DNA of 64,000 bases from SHZL01 sp963708905. GTDB taxonomy: Bacteria > Pseudomonadota > Gammaproteobacteria > Xanthomonadales > SZUA-36. The notes under the pieces were generated by a model, which was not told the origin of the DNA, did not search any database, and worked only from the letters and a program-made list of their open reading frames with translations. A program made the position numbers and the translations under genes. The stretch covers positions 21,357 through 85,356 of the forward strand of contig CAVPUV010000069.1 in NCBI GenBank assembly GCA_963708905.1, written 5' to 3'. Of the stretch, positions 27,508 to 35,456 are shown piece by piece (position 1 is the stretch's first letter; each line of letters begins with the position of its first letter).

Positions 27508-28254
27508 ATGTCCATCAGAAATGCCAATTTGTCGGGCCATCTCCTGAGCCAAAGACAGCAGATAGCAAATCACGTCAAGCTGCTGCTGTTGTGGGTGGCC
27601 GCCAGTGACGGCAAACTGGAGGAAACAGAACTGGAATATGTTTCTTCGCATTTTCCTGATGCCGAGGGGACCATCACCACCAGTGATTTTTTGACCGTCA
27701 TCAGGAATTCCGATGTAGCGACGATCGAGAAGGCGATTCGCTCCATTGCCGCAGCGAGCAGGGAACTGCGCACCGCCTTTCTCGACATGGCCATTACGAT
27801 GTCCATGGCCGATCGCGACATCGCCATTGCCGAGAACCATATATTACGTTTTTACGCCGATGCGCTGCATTTGGGGATCGGCATTTTGCAGAAAAGGTTT
27901 CAAGCCATAACCGGTGTTGCATTAGCGGAACCAGGCGACCCCGGCAGCCCGGCCTGGTGGGACCAGGTCGAACAGCAGGAGTACAAGCGCAATAACCTGA
28001 ATGACAGTGATGATGAGCGCTCCGGCATTTCCGCGTCCGCAAGCTCGTCCCGTCAGAGCATGTCCATTGCCCGGGCGCATACGGTACTGGGTCTGAGTTT
28101 GAACGCCACGCCATCCGATATCGAACGTGCCTACCAGAATTTGGCCGGCATTTTCGAGGTCGCCCGCGTCGAAGCCATGGGCGCAGCGGCTGTTAGCGTG
28201 GCCAATGCGCGGTTCAGGAAAATTCAGGAAGCGTATCACCTGCTGAAAGCGTGA
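27508..28254 (+). CDS. TerB-like protein with degenerate C-terminal J domain
   Basis: 248 residues. The N-terminal 140 are alpha-helical and TerB/DjlA-like (LLLLWVAASDGKLEETELEYV, then FLDMAITMSMADRDIAIAENHIL). A linker rich in S and D follows. The last 65 residues (AHTVLGLSLNATPSDIERAYQNLAGIFEVARVEAM, then FRKIQEAYHLL) have the helix pattern of a J domain but no HPD tripeptide, so they should not stimulate DnaK in the usual way. It is six bases upstream of a second J-like gene. DjlA has a similar TerB-plus-J layout. Function unknown. Confidence 0.7.
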   Translation: MSIRNANLSGHLLSQRQQIANHVKLLLLWVAASDGKLEETELEYVSSHFPDAEGTITTSDFLTVIRNSDVATIEKAIRSIAAASRELRTAFLDMAITMSMADRDIAIAENHILRFYADALHLGIGILQKRFQAITGVALAEPGDPGSPAWWDQVEQQEYKRNNLNDSDDERSGISASASSSRQSMSIARAHTVLGLSLNATPSDIERAYQNLAGIFEVARVEAMGAAAVSVANARFRKIQEAYHLLKA

Positions 28255-28260
28255 TTGGAA

Positions 28261-28695
28261 ATGAAGGACCTGTATTTCAAACTGAATATCGAGCCGAATG
28301 CCAGCGCTGAAGAAATAACTGCAGCGCTGGCACTCAAGCCGGAGATGAGCGCCTGTTCGTCGATTCTCCTGGATGAAGAGAAACGAAGCGTATATGACAG
28401 GGCACATGCAACCATGAGTGCGATTGGTTTGCTCAGGCACAGGCTGGGGCTCAACGCCACCGACTCCTGGTTTGTGCAAAACTATCCCAATTTTGTGCCC
28501 AGGCTGCGCCCGTCGATGCCTCGGGGGGAGGCCGCGGAAGTCAAACCAGAACAAGCGCCGCCTGAGCAGGTTGACAAAGCGCAACAGCTCGAGGGCTTTG
28601 ATTCAGCAGCACCGGAGCATTACCGCTGGCTGATTCCCGTGCTGCTGGGAATAATCGTCGTCAGTTGCCTCGTTCTGGCTGTTGTTTTTTTCTGA
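28261..28695 (+). CDS. Small J-domain-like protein with C-terminal membrane anchor
   Basis: 145 residues. The start (DLYFKLNIEPNASAEEITAAL) and LLDEEKRSVYDRAH resemble helices I-II and III-IV ends of a J domain, but the middle with HPD is absent. A proline- and glutamate-rich linker leads to one C-terminal helix (WLIPVLLGIIVVSCLVLAVVFF) that ends at the stop, a tail-anchor arrangement. ATG 28261 is used. It sits six bases after the TerB/J gene, so the two very likely work together at the inner membrane. Confidence 0.65.
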   Translation: MKDLYFKLNIEPNASAEEITAALALKPEMSACSSILLDEEKRSVYDRAHATMSAIGLLRHRLGLNATDSWFVQNYPNFVPRLRPSMPRGEAAEVKPEQAPPEQVDKAQQLEGFDSAAPEHYRWLIPVLLGIIVVSCLVLAVVFF

Positions 28696-28697
28696 AT

Positions 28698-29550
28698 TTA
28701 CTGCGGGGTATTGAGCGAGTAGCCTTTGGGCAATAAACCATCGTAGAAGAGGTCCGGCGGCAGGTCCCCGCCATGCACGCCGGTGACCACGGATTCGGTG
28801 CTGTGTGGGCCGCCGATTCCCATGGCATCCAGCATGCCTTGAATCATGTCCGCCATGGCGCCTTCCATGTCAACCCTCATGTCGGAATGTGTTTGTGTCA
28901 GCAACGGCAAGCCTGCTGAGGTGATCCGCGCCAGCACCTCGGTCAGTGCGCTGGAAAGTCCGGGTGATAACAACGACAGCTCCTGCGCCGTTTCCGGCGG
29001 GGTCGGACCGAGCATACCCAGCGTCAGTTGCCGGTGGGAGAGTTGTGCAAAAAAAGCCGCAAGTTCCCTCGCCCCCTCCATATCGGGAGCGACCCAGGAC
29101 GTACCGCTAACCTGGAGTTTGATGCTGATCAGTCCAGCCATGTCTGGTGACAATTGTTGGCCCAGCAAAGCCAGCGGGTCGACGTTGCCGGCGAATGCGA
29201 AATCATACCGGTGTGCGGTGTGCCCCAGGATTTCCCTGGTCTCGTCCCGCTCCACCACGCGGACGGAGCTGGCAGAAGGAGCAGAACCGGCGTCCGGAGT
29301 TTGCGCCGTGTCGATCTCACGCAGCGAGGACAGCACTTGTACACGCATGGAATCGTGGTCGATGAATAACCATCCTGACGGGCGGCCGGAAAACCGGATC
29401 AGCATACTGCTGTCTACTCTGTCCGTGTTCTTGCCGTCCTGCGTTTTCGCTGTCAGCTGATCGATCCTCATTTGATCTTCTCTGAGGTAGATCACTTGCC
29501 GATCGGTCCCGCCACTAAGGACTCGCGTGAAAATAACTTGACCAATATCA
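28698..29550 (-). pseudogene. Truncated periplasmic protein of unknown function (DUF4412-like)
   Basis: The frame is open from the stop at 28698 back to about 29,550, where the truncated ISAzo13 sequence begins on the other strand. Near the start it reads DRQVIYLREDQMRIDQL, as in DUF4412-type secreted proteins, but no signal peptide or initiation region remains. The nearest in-frame GTG is at 29495. The N-terminus has probably been removed by the transposon insertion or deletion. No catalytic motif visible. The family label is tentative. Confidence 0.5.
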
Positions 29551-29572
29551 ATTGGCCGTGTTATATGGACTC

Positions 29573-30184
29573 ATGCACGATGCGGCCCGAGTTCGGCAGA
29601 TTAAAACCCGCTATCGCACGCTGGCGCCGTTGATGGATGAACGGATGCGGCGGCAGTGGGCGGCGACCGAAGCGCAGACCTACGGCTGGGGAGGAATGAG
29701 CGCGGTGAGCGAGGCGACGGGGATGTCGCGCAACACGATTCGCAAAGGGATGGCGGAGACGGCCGCACGCAAGCGCAAGCCGAAAGCGGCCGTGAGCGCT
29801 CGGCTGCGCAAGCCTGGCGGTGGCCGCAAGCGCTTGACCGAGTCTGATCCGGAGTTGCTGAACGCCCTGGAAGGATTGGTGGAGCCGATGAGTCGAGGTG
29901 ATCCGATGTCGCCGCTGCGCTGGACGTGCAAGAGCACGATGCATCTGGCAGCAGAATTGACCCGTCAAGGCCACCCGGTCAGTCCCTGGACGGTGGGGAG
30001 TTTGCTGAAGGCGGACGGCTACAGCCTGCAGGGCAATCGCAAGACGAAGGAAGGGAGCTCACACCCGGATCGCGATAAGCAGTTTGAGCATATCAACGTG
30101 CGGGTGCAGCAGTTTCAGCAGCGCGGCCAGCCGGTGATCTCGGTGGACACGAAGAAGAAGGAGCTGATTGGGCCGTCAAGCTAA
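29573..30184 (+). pseudogene. ISAzo13-family transposase, 3'-truncated
   Basis: The N-terminal half of an ISAzo13-type transposase: helix-turn-helix region GGMSAVSEATGMSRNTIRKGM, then RKPGGGRKRLTESDPELLNALE and the start of the catalytic core with VISVDTKKKELIG (first Asp). The family continues with DFKN and about 200 more residues; here the frame ends four codons later. The other catalytic residues are gone. Start ATG 29573 is the family-like one; TTG 29552 is in frame upstream. Bases 30185-30291 hold no recognisable gene. Confidence 0.8.
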
Positions 30185-30291
30185 GTCCCGGCGAGTGGGT
30201 GCCATCGATGGTGATGTCCGCCCACGTGGTGGTGCACGCGAACCAGCTTAAACACAGAAAAATCTTTAGCATGTTGTTTTGGTGCGTCCTT

Positions 30292-30867
30292 TCATGGTTT
30301 TTGCGCCACCAGCCGCGCCAGCGCTGCTTTGCGCTTGTCCGGGTCTTTTACAATGGCCTCTTCCAGGTGGTGGATGCGCAAGTCTGTGGCCGCGGTCCGC
30401 AGCGCGCCGCTTGCCACCCGATAGGCGGAGTTAGAAGGCCCGACCACTTCTTCGTCCGTGACCAGGTGCTGTTCGCACACGAGAAAACCGCCCGGCGCCA
30501 GGTTCCCGGTCAATTGACGCAGCAGGGGCAGGTTGACATAGCGCATCAGCACAATCAGTGCGTACTGCGCATCCAGTGCCAGGGATTCATCCAGATCGTG
30601 CTCGATCCAGTTGATGTGCAATCCGGCTTCCTGCGCGCGGCCGCGCGCCAGATCCAACGCTTCGCGGGAAATATCCACTGCATCCACAGTGAAACCGCGT
30701 GCGGCGAGAAACAGCGCGTTGCGCCCGGCTCCGCAGGCTACGTCCAGCGCCCTGCCGCACGGGATACGGTCAATCCACTCCTGCAGCAAAGCGCTCGGAT
30801 ACCTGCGCTCGCCGTAGGCTCCACTCTTATAGCGTTCGTTCCATTTTAGCCGATCAGTCTGTGTCAT
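30292..30867 (-). CDS. SAM-dependent methyltransferase (TehB-like)
   Basis: 191 residues of class I methyltransferase. It starts WNERYKSGAYGERRYPSALL, then has SAM-binding motif I (ALDVACGAGRNALFLAARGF), motif II (VDAVDISREAL) and a DLDESL acidic segment. The size and start match the tellurite-resistance TehB-like group, whose substrates in most bacteria are unknown. It overlaps the upstream cytochrome gene by 14 bases, so they share an operon. Confidence 0.8.
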   Translation of the reverse strand: MTQTDRLKWNERYKSGAYGERRYPSALLQEWIDRIPCGRALDVACGAGRNALFLAARGFTVDAVDISREALDLARGRAQEAGLHINWIEHDLDESLALDAQYALIVLMRYVNLPLLRQLTGNLAPGGFLVCEQHLVTDEEVVGPSNSAYRVASGALRTAATDLRIHHLEEAIVKDPDKRKAALARLVAQKP

Positions 30868-31771
30868 TGCTTACAGATGACCACTGAATATGCGTAATGA
30901 GCCAGCCGTTGTCGCTGCGATATAAACTTACTGACTCATCTGTCACCACGTCCACCGGCGCACCGTTGTAGCTGCCGGTGGTGTGGCTGCGCGTGGTGAC
31001 CGTAGCCTGCCGGCCTTGCACCTTGTTTTCGCGCGACACCTGTTCGGTCTCGGTCCGCGTCATGAATTCCATGTCCGCGCCCAGGTGATGTCCGGCGTAT
31101 TCCTGGCGGGTCTCGATCTGGCCTTCCTCGAGGATGGTCGCCTTGTCGTGCAGCAGCGCCAGCGCGGCCTCACCGTTGCCGTCCTGCAGCGCCTGGTGGA
31201 AAGCGTCGACCGCGGCCACGGGGTCGGCGGGAAGCGCTTGTGCCTGCGTGGATTCGCCGTGACCACTTTCTTCGTGGTCGTGATCGGTCTTGGCGGTGAT
31301 GGCGTCGTAGTCGTCCGTACTCAATTGTGGCAAGCGCTGCAGGAAGGCAACGATGTTCCAGATGTCCTCGTCATCGTGATCCCGATGCTGTGGCATGGCG
31401 CTCATCTTGATGCCATTTTTTACTACCCAGAACGCCTCTGCCGGGTCTTCGGCATGACGGTACAAGGCCGGGGGCGCGGGGTCGAAACGATCGGTGGGCT
31501 CGCGGCCCGGGTGGCCGTGGCAACCGGCGCACATCTCGCTGTAGTGACCTGCGCCTGCAAGCACACGTTCCTCGTTGTCCAGGTCTGCGGGCACGCTGAG
31601 ATTCTCGGCGCGCACCTCAACGGAGCGCTCGCGCAGCGTGGACAGGTACCAGCGCGTCACCGCGTTATGGCCGGTGCCCGCGGCGACGCTGTACATGCCG
31701 GAATACGCATAGGCCACCAGCGCGGCCGCGCCGACAATGATCAGGAAGATGAGTGTCTTGATGGATTTCAT
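30854..31771 (-). CDS. Membrane-anchored cytochrome c fused to an NTF2/SnoaL-like domain
   Basis: 305 residues: one N-terminal hydrophobic anchor (TLIFLIIVGAAALVAYAYSG), a class I cytochrome c domain with CAGCH near residue 80 and an axial Met in GIKMSAMP, then a His/Glu/Asp-rich linker (DHDHEESGHGES). The C-terminal domain from about residue 185 (AVDAFHQALQDGNGEAALALL) is NTF2/SnoaL-like. The linker could bind metal. It overlaps the methyltransferase gene and lies near the cioAB oxidase, so an electron-transfer role is possible but unproven. Confidence 0.75.
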   Translation of the reverse strand: MKSIKTLIFLIIVGAAALVAYAYSGMYSVAAGTGHNAVTRWYLSTLRERSVEVRAENLSVPADLDNEERVLAGAGHYSEMCAGCHGHPGREPTDRFDPAPPALYRHAEDPAEAFWVVKNGIKMSAMPQHRDHDDEDIWNIVAFLQRLPQLSTDDYDAITAKTDHDHEESGHGESTQAQALPADPVAAVDAFHQALQDGNGEAALALLHDKATILEEGQIETRQEYAGHHLGADMEFMTRTETEQVSRENKVQGRQATVTTRSHTTGSYNGAPVDVVTDESVSLYRSDNGWLITHIQWSSVSNDTD

Positions 31772-31807
31772 GGGTTTACTCCTTGTTGAAATTCCCGCGT
31801 ATCATAA

Positions 31808-31993
31808 CGCGTTGGCAAGCAAATAACGGCTTTTGGTGATGCTGCATTCGCCGACGCCGTCCTGTTTGATCTGGGCAATGGCATCATGACGGCGGTATTT
31901 ACCTATGGACTGGCGTTCGGATATGGCCCGGCAGAATTTCTGGGCATGATTTATGTGCCGATCCTGATGTACCTGGCCAATCTCTGGAGCTAG
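31808..31993 (+). pseudogene. C-terminal remnant of an unidentified membrane protein
   Basis: An open frame without a convincing start encodes two hydrophobic stretches, ADAVLFDLGNGIMTAVFTYG and FLGMIYVPILMYLANLW, then a stop. The first resembles a helix of AEC-type (auxin-efflux-like) transporters. It overlaps the cioB stop region on the opposite strand. Probably another decayed fragment. Confidence 0.35.
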
Positions 31994-32982
31994 TCGTAAG
32001 TCAATTCCGTGACCTTGCCATGAAATACCCGGTAGACGAAGACGGTGTAGGCCACGATCAGTGGCAGCGTGATCACCACGCCGGCAAGTATGAACAACAG
32101 AGAGTTGGTGGCGGCCGCCGCGCTCCAGATGTCCATTCGGCCGATGATGATGTCGGGAAAGATGCTGTAGGCCAGGCCCAGCGTTGCCATCACGCAAATC
32201 ACCGCCAGGCCGGCGAAAACCAGCCAGGCATAGCCGTTTTTCATATACCGGGGCTTGTTCAGCAGCCAGGCCATGCCGACGAACACCAGCACGCAGCTGA
32301 GCGGCAGGGGCAGCAAGCCGATCGCATTGGGCAGGACGAACCATTTGTCGGCGATCACTTGGCTGACCAAAGGTGTGGCGATGGACACCAGCAGCAGGCC
32401 AATGCCCATCGGCAACAGCGCTGTCCGCGCCCACCTGACCGCCTGGTCGAACAGTTCATCCGCGGTTTTCATCAGCAGCCAGGCAGCCCCCAGCATGATG
32501 TACAGAGCCGGCAGCGTGAGCGCGATCAGGGCCGAAAATACGAGACTCACAGAAGTGTCTTGCAGCCCGGTAATATATGATCCCAGCATCCATCCCTGGG
32601 AGGTGGCGGCCAGCAGGGAACCGATGAAAAACGCCTTGTTCCACATGCTCTTGTGCACGTGACCCGCCTTGACTCGCAGGTCAAAGGCCACACCACGCAG
32701 GGTGAGACCGATGAGCATCAGCGTAACGGGAATGTAAAGGGCGCTCAGCACCAGGCCGTGCGCTTTGGGAAACGCGATCAGCAGCACGCCGACACCGAGC
32801 ACGATCCAGGTTTCATTGGCGTCCCAGAAGGGGCCGATGGATGCGATCATCGTGTCTTTTTGCTGCTCATTGGCCAGCGGCAGCAACATCCCCACACCCA
32901 GGTCGTAGCCATCCAGCATCACATAGATGAGTAGCGCCAGGCCCATGATCAATTCGTAGAAGACCGGTAAGCCGTATTCCAT
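31990..32982 (-). CDS. cioB: Cyanide-insensitive bd-type quinol oxidase subunit II
   Basis: 330 residues with about eight helices. The start (GLALLIYVMLDGYDLGVGMLLP) contains the conserved acidic residues of CydB-type subunits; GPFWDANETWIVLGVGVLLIAFP is the family signature. Together with CioA it forms the quinol-oxidising, oxygen-reducing terminal oxidase in the inner membrane. It is 15 bases downstream of cioA. I see no separate CydX. Confidence 0.9.
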   Translation of the reverse strand: MEYGLPVFYELIMGLALLIYVMLDGYDLGVGMLLPLANEQQKDTMIASIGPFWDANETWIVLGVGVLLIAFPKAHGLVLSALYIPVTLMLIGLTLRGVAFDLRVKAGHVHKSMWNKAFFIGSLLAATSQGWMLGSYITGLQDTSVSLVFSALIALTLPALYIMLGAAWLLMKTADELFDQAVRWARTALLPMGIGLLLVSIATPLVSQVIADKWFVLPNAIGLLPLPLSCVLVFVGMAWLLNKPRYMKNGYAWLVFAGLAVICVMATLGLAYSIFPDIIIGRMDIWSAAAATNSLLFILAGVVITLPLIVAYTVFVYRVFHGKVTELTYD

Positions 32983-32997
32983 TATCTTATCTCCTCA

Positions 32998-34347
32998 TCA
33001 GCTGACGGCGGCAGGTTTGGCTTTGTAGCCGGCTACCAATTTCAGCGATTCCGCCGGCCGGGTGCACAGATGACGAATGGCCCCGATGTAGGCTATGAGC
33101 AAAAAGACATAAAGTGCCAGATAGGCGGTCAGTGTGCCCAGCATGGTACCGGCGGCATGGTCCGCTACCACATCCCGCACCAGCAGGAGGCCGTCGACCA
33201 TCCATGGCTGGCGGCCGATTTCCGTTACATACCAGCCGGCCAGGACCGCCACCCAGCCCGAGAATGTCATCCACGACAAGGTGCGCAAAAGCAATCTCCC
33301 GGGTTGGTGGTCTTTGCGCAATGACCAGCTGGCCCACCAGGCCACCGCCAACATCAGCACGCCGACACCCAGCATGATTCTGAAGGACCAGAAAACGATG
33401 GCCACCGGTGGGTGCGCGCCTTCGAATTCGTTCAGTCCGCGCACCTCGCCGTGCGCATCATGGGTCAGGATCAGGCTGGCGGCGAATGGAATTTCCACCG
33501 CCCAATGGGTGGTTTTTTGGGTTTCGTCGGGCAGGCCGAACAGCACCAGTGGCGCACTGCGCTCCGTCTGCCATACGGCTTCCATCGCGGCAATCTTGGC
33601 CGGCTGATGCTCAAGGGTGTTCAGGCCATGGAGGTCGCCAATAAAAATCTGCAGCGGCGTCAGTACGGCTGCCAGCACTACACCGGATTTCATCACTTTC
33701 CAGGTGGCGGGCCCGCTGACTCCCCTGAGCGCGCGCCACGCACTCACACCGGCCACCAGGAAAGCGCTGGTGAGGAGTGAGGCCATTAACATATGCACGA
33801 AACGATAAGGGAAAGAGGGGTTGAAGATGACAGCTGTCCAGCTGTGCACAAAGAACTCGCCGTTTTCGATGCGGTAGCCCGCCGGCGTCTGCATCCAGGA
33901 ATCAAGGCTCAATATCCAGAAGGCGGACAGGGTGGTGCCGAAGGCCACCAGGAAAGACGAAATCAAGTGCACGCGGTTGGAAACGCGATTCTTGCCAAAC
34001 AGCATGATGCCGAGGAAAGAGGCTTCCAGAAAAAAAGCGGTCAGTACTTCGTAGCCCAGCAGTGGTCCGGCGATATTGCCCACGGTCTCCATATACCCGG
34101 GCCAGTTGGTGCCGAACTGAAAACTCATGGTGATGCCGGAGACCACGCCGAGGGCGAAGGTGAGCGCAAAAATCTTCACCCAGAAGTGATAGGCGTACTC
34201 CCACAACTGCGCGCCGCTCACGGTGTAGCGCAGGCGGAAAAAAAGCAACAACCAGCTCAGGCCAATGGAAATCGCGGGAAACAGAATATGAAAACTGATG
34301 TTGGCCGCAAACTGGATTCTGGCAAGCAACAGGGGGTCGGGCATCAC
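32998..34347 (-). CDS. cioA: Cyanide-insensitive bd-type quinol oxidase subunit I
   Basis: 449 residues. The haem ligands and helices of the CydA family are present: RIQFAANISFHILFPAISIGLSW at the start, FALGVVSGITMSFQFGTNWP, EASFLGIMLFG and the WAVEIPFAASLILTHD quinol-side segment. The periplasmic Q-loop is short, as in CioA rather than E. coli CydA. This form resists cyanide and works at low oxygen. First gene of the cioAB pair; the MoaD-like gene ends 30 bases upstream. Confidence 0.92.
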   Translation of the reverse strand: MMPDPLLLARIQFAANISFHILFPAISIGLSWLLLFFRLRYTVSGAQLWEYAYHFWVKIFALTFALGVVSGITMSFQFGTNWPGYMETVGNIAGPLLGYEVLTAFFLEASFLGIMLFGKNRVSNRVHLISSFLVAFGTTLSAFWILSLDSWMQTPAGYRIENGEFFVHSWTAVIFNPSFPYRFVHMLMASLLTSAFLVAGVSAWRALRGVSGPATWKVMKSGVVLAAVLTPLQIFIGDLHGLNTLEHQPAKIAAMEAVWQTERSAPLVLFGLPDETQKTTHWAVEIPFAASLILTHDAHGEVRGLNEFEGAHPPVAIVFWSFRIMLGVGVLMLAVAWWASWSLRKDHQPGRLLLRTLSWMTFSGWVAVLAGWYVTEIGRQPWMVDGLLLVRDVVADHAAGTMLGTLTAYLALYVFLLIAYIGAIRHLCTRPAESLKLVAGYKAKPAAVS

Positions 34348-34376
34348 GTTATTTCCTCGTATGACAACTCAGATTT

Positions 34377-34673
34377 TCAACCGCCGGCGATCGCCCCGAC
34401 AATAAGAAACGGCGCCGCCCCCGAGGCGATGACATCCGGCAGTGGCGCGTCCGGCGGCTGGTGCGTTACATCTTCCTCATTGGCAAAAAACCGCACCAGC
34501 GGCCGGCGTTCACGCGTCACATGATCGCGTATGGTGCCGCACAGCCTGGGGTACATGGCTTCCAGCGCATCGAGAATCGAGCTCGGCGTAACCGGTGCTT
34601 TGACGACAAGAACGACCTCGCCGTCAACATGTGCCAGCGTGCGCAGATGGTGCGGCAGCATCACGCGGATCAT
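34377..34673 (-). CDS. MoaD/ThiS-like sulfur-carrier protein
   Basis: 98 residues with a beta-grasp pattern and the C-terminal tail VGAIAGG, whose final Gly-Gly is what an E1-like enzyme adenylates and thiocarboxylates. The middle (FFANEEDVTHQPPDAPLPD) is longer than in MoaD, as in the carriers found beside BNR-repeat proteins. Its start overlaps the BNR gene stop by four bases. The E1-like ThiF gene lies upstream, across the IS630 element. Confidence 0.8.
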   Translation of the reverse strand: MIRVMLPHHLRTLAHVDGEVVLVVKAPVTPSSILDALEAMYPRLCGTIRDHVTRERRPLVRFFANEEDVTHQPPDAPLPDVIASGAAPFLIVGAIAGG

Positions 34674-35314
34674 GGCAGTGTCTGTGTTTCCACGGACAGC
34701 ACCGCCGGCAGGTCGCGCACGATCGGCGCCCAGCTGTCGCCGTCGTCGGCGGAGGCGTACACCTGCCCGCCGGCGCCGGGCTGCCAGCGAGGCCCGGATT
34801 CGTGGCCGCGCAAACCAGCCAGTTCATGCCACGACTTACCGCCGTCAATGGTGCGAAACAGCGCCGCGTCCTCGACGCCGGCGTACACGGTATCGGCATC
34901 GGTCAGCGACGGTTCGAGATGCCACACGCGCTTGAATTCCCACGGGTGTTGCGTGCCGTCGTACCACTGGTGCGTCGTCAGTGGTTTGCCGGTTGCTGCG
35001 GAGGTATCGTAGACGAACTTGTTGCTCTCGCCTTTCGGCATGCCATTGCCGTCGCTGCCCGGGGACGGATCATCGGCCGAGCCGGGCTGCTCCCAGGTTT
35101 TGCCGCCATCACTGGAACGCTGGATGATCTGCCCGAACCAGCTGCTGGTCTGCGAAGCATAGATGCGGTTGGGGTCCACCGGCGAACCTTTGACGTGGTA
35201 TATTTCCCAGCCGGCGAAGTGCGGGCCGGATGCTGACCACCGCTTGCGTTTGCCATTGGAGGTGAGAATAAAAGCACCTTTTCTGGTACCGACGAGGATG
35301 CGTATTCCGGTCAC
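34670..35314 (-). pseudogene. BNR-repeat exo-alpha-sialidase-like protein, in-frame internal deletion
   Basis: The protein reads as the start of a BNR/glycosyl-hydrolase-like beta-propeller (RILVGTRKGAFILTS, then SSDGGKTWEQPG, RTIDGGKSWHEL with Asp-box motifs). At WQPGAGG it jumps to QVYASADDGDSWAPIVRDLPAVLSVE, which in full-length relatives is the C-terminal blade. About 130 residues are missing and length is 215 instead of about 370. A propeller with this loss should not fold normally. GTG 35314 is the start just before the conserved region; 35383 is a longer, unlikely option. Confidence 0.65.
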
Positions 35315-35456
35315 GGCTCGCCCGAAGGGAGCCCCCGGGATGCACCAGGACGGCGTTGCACCGCTTGACAAGGACGGGGCCATTGCCTGCGCGCTGCGCC
35401 TTGTCCTGGCACATCCGGGGGGCTCTGGTCGTGTCGAAATTCATGGGTCACGGTAC

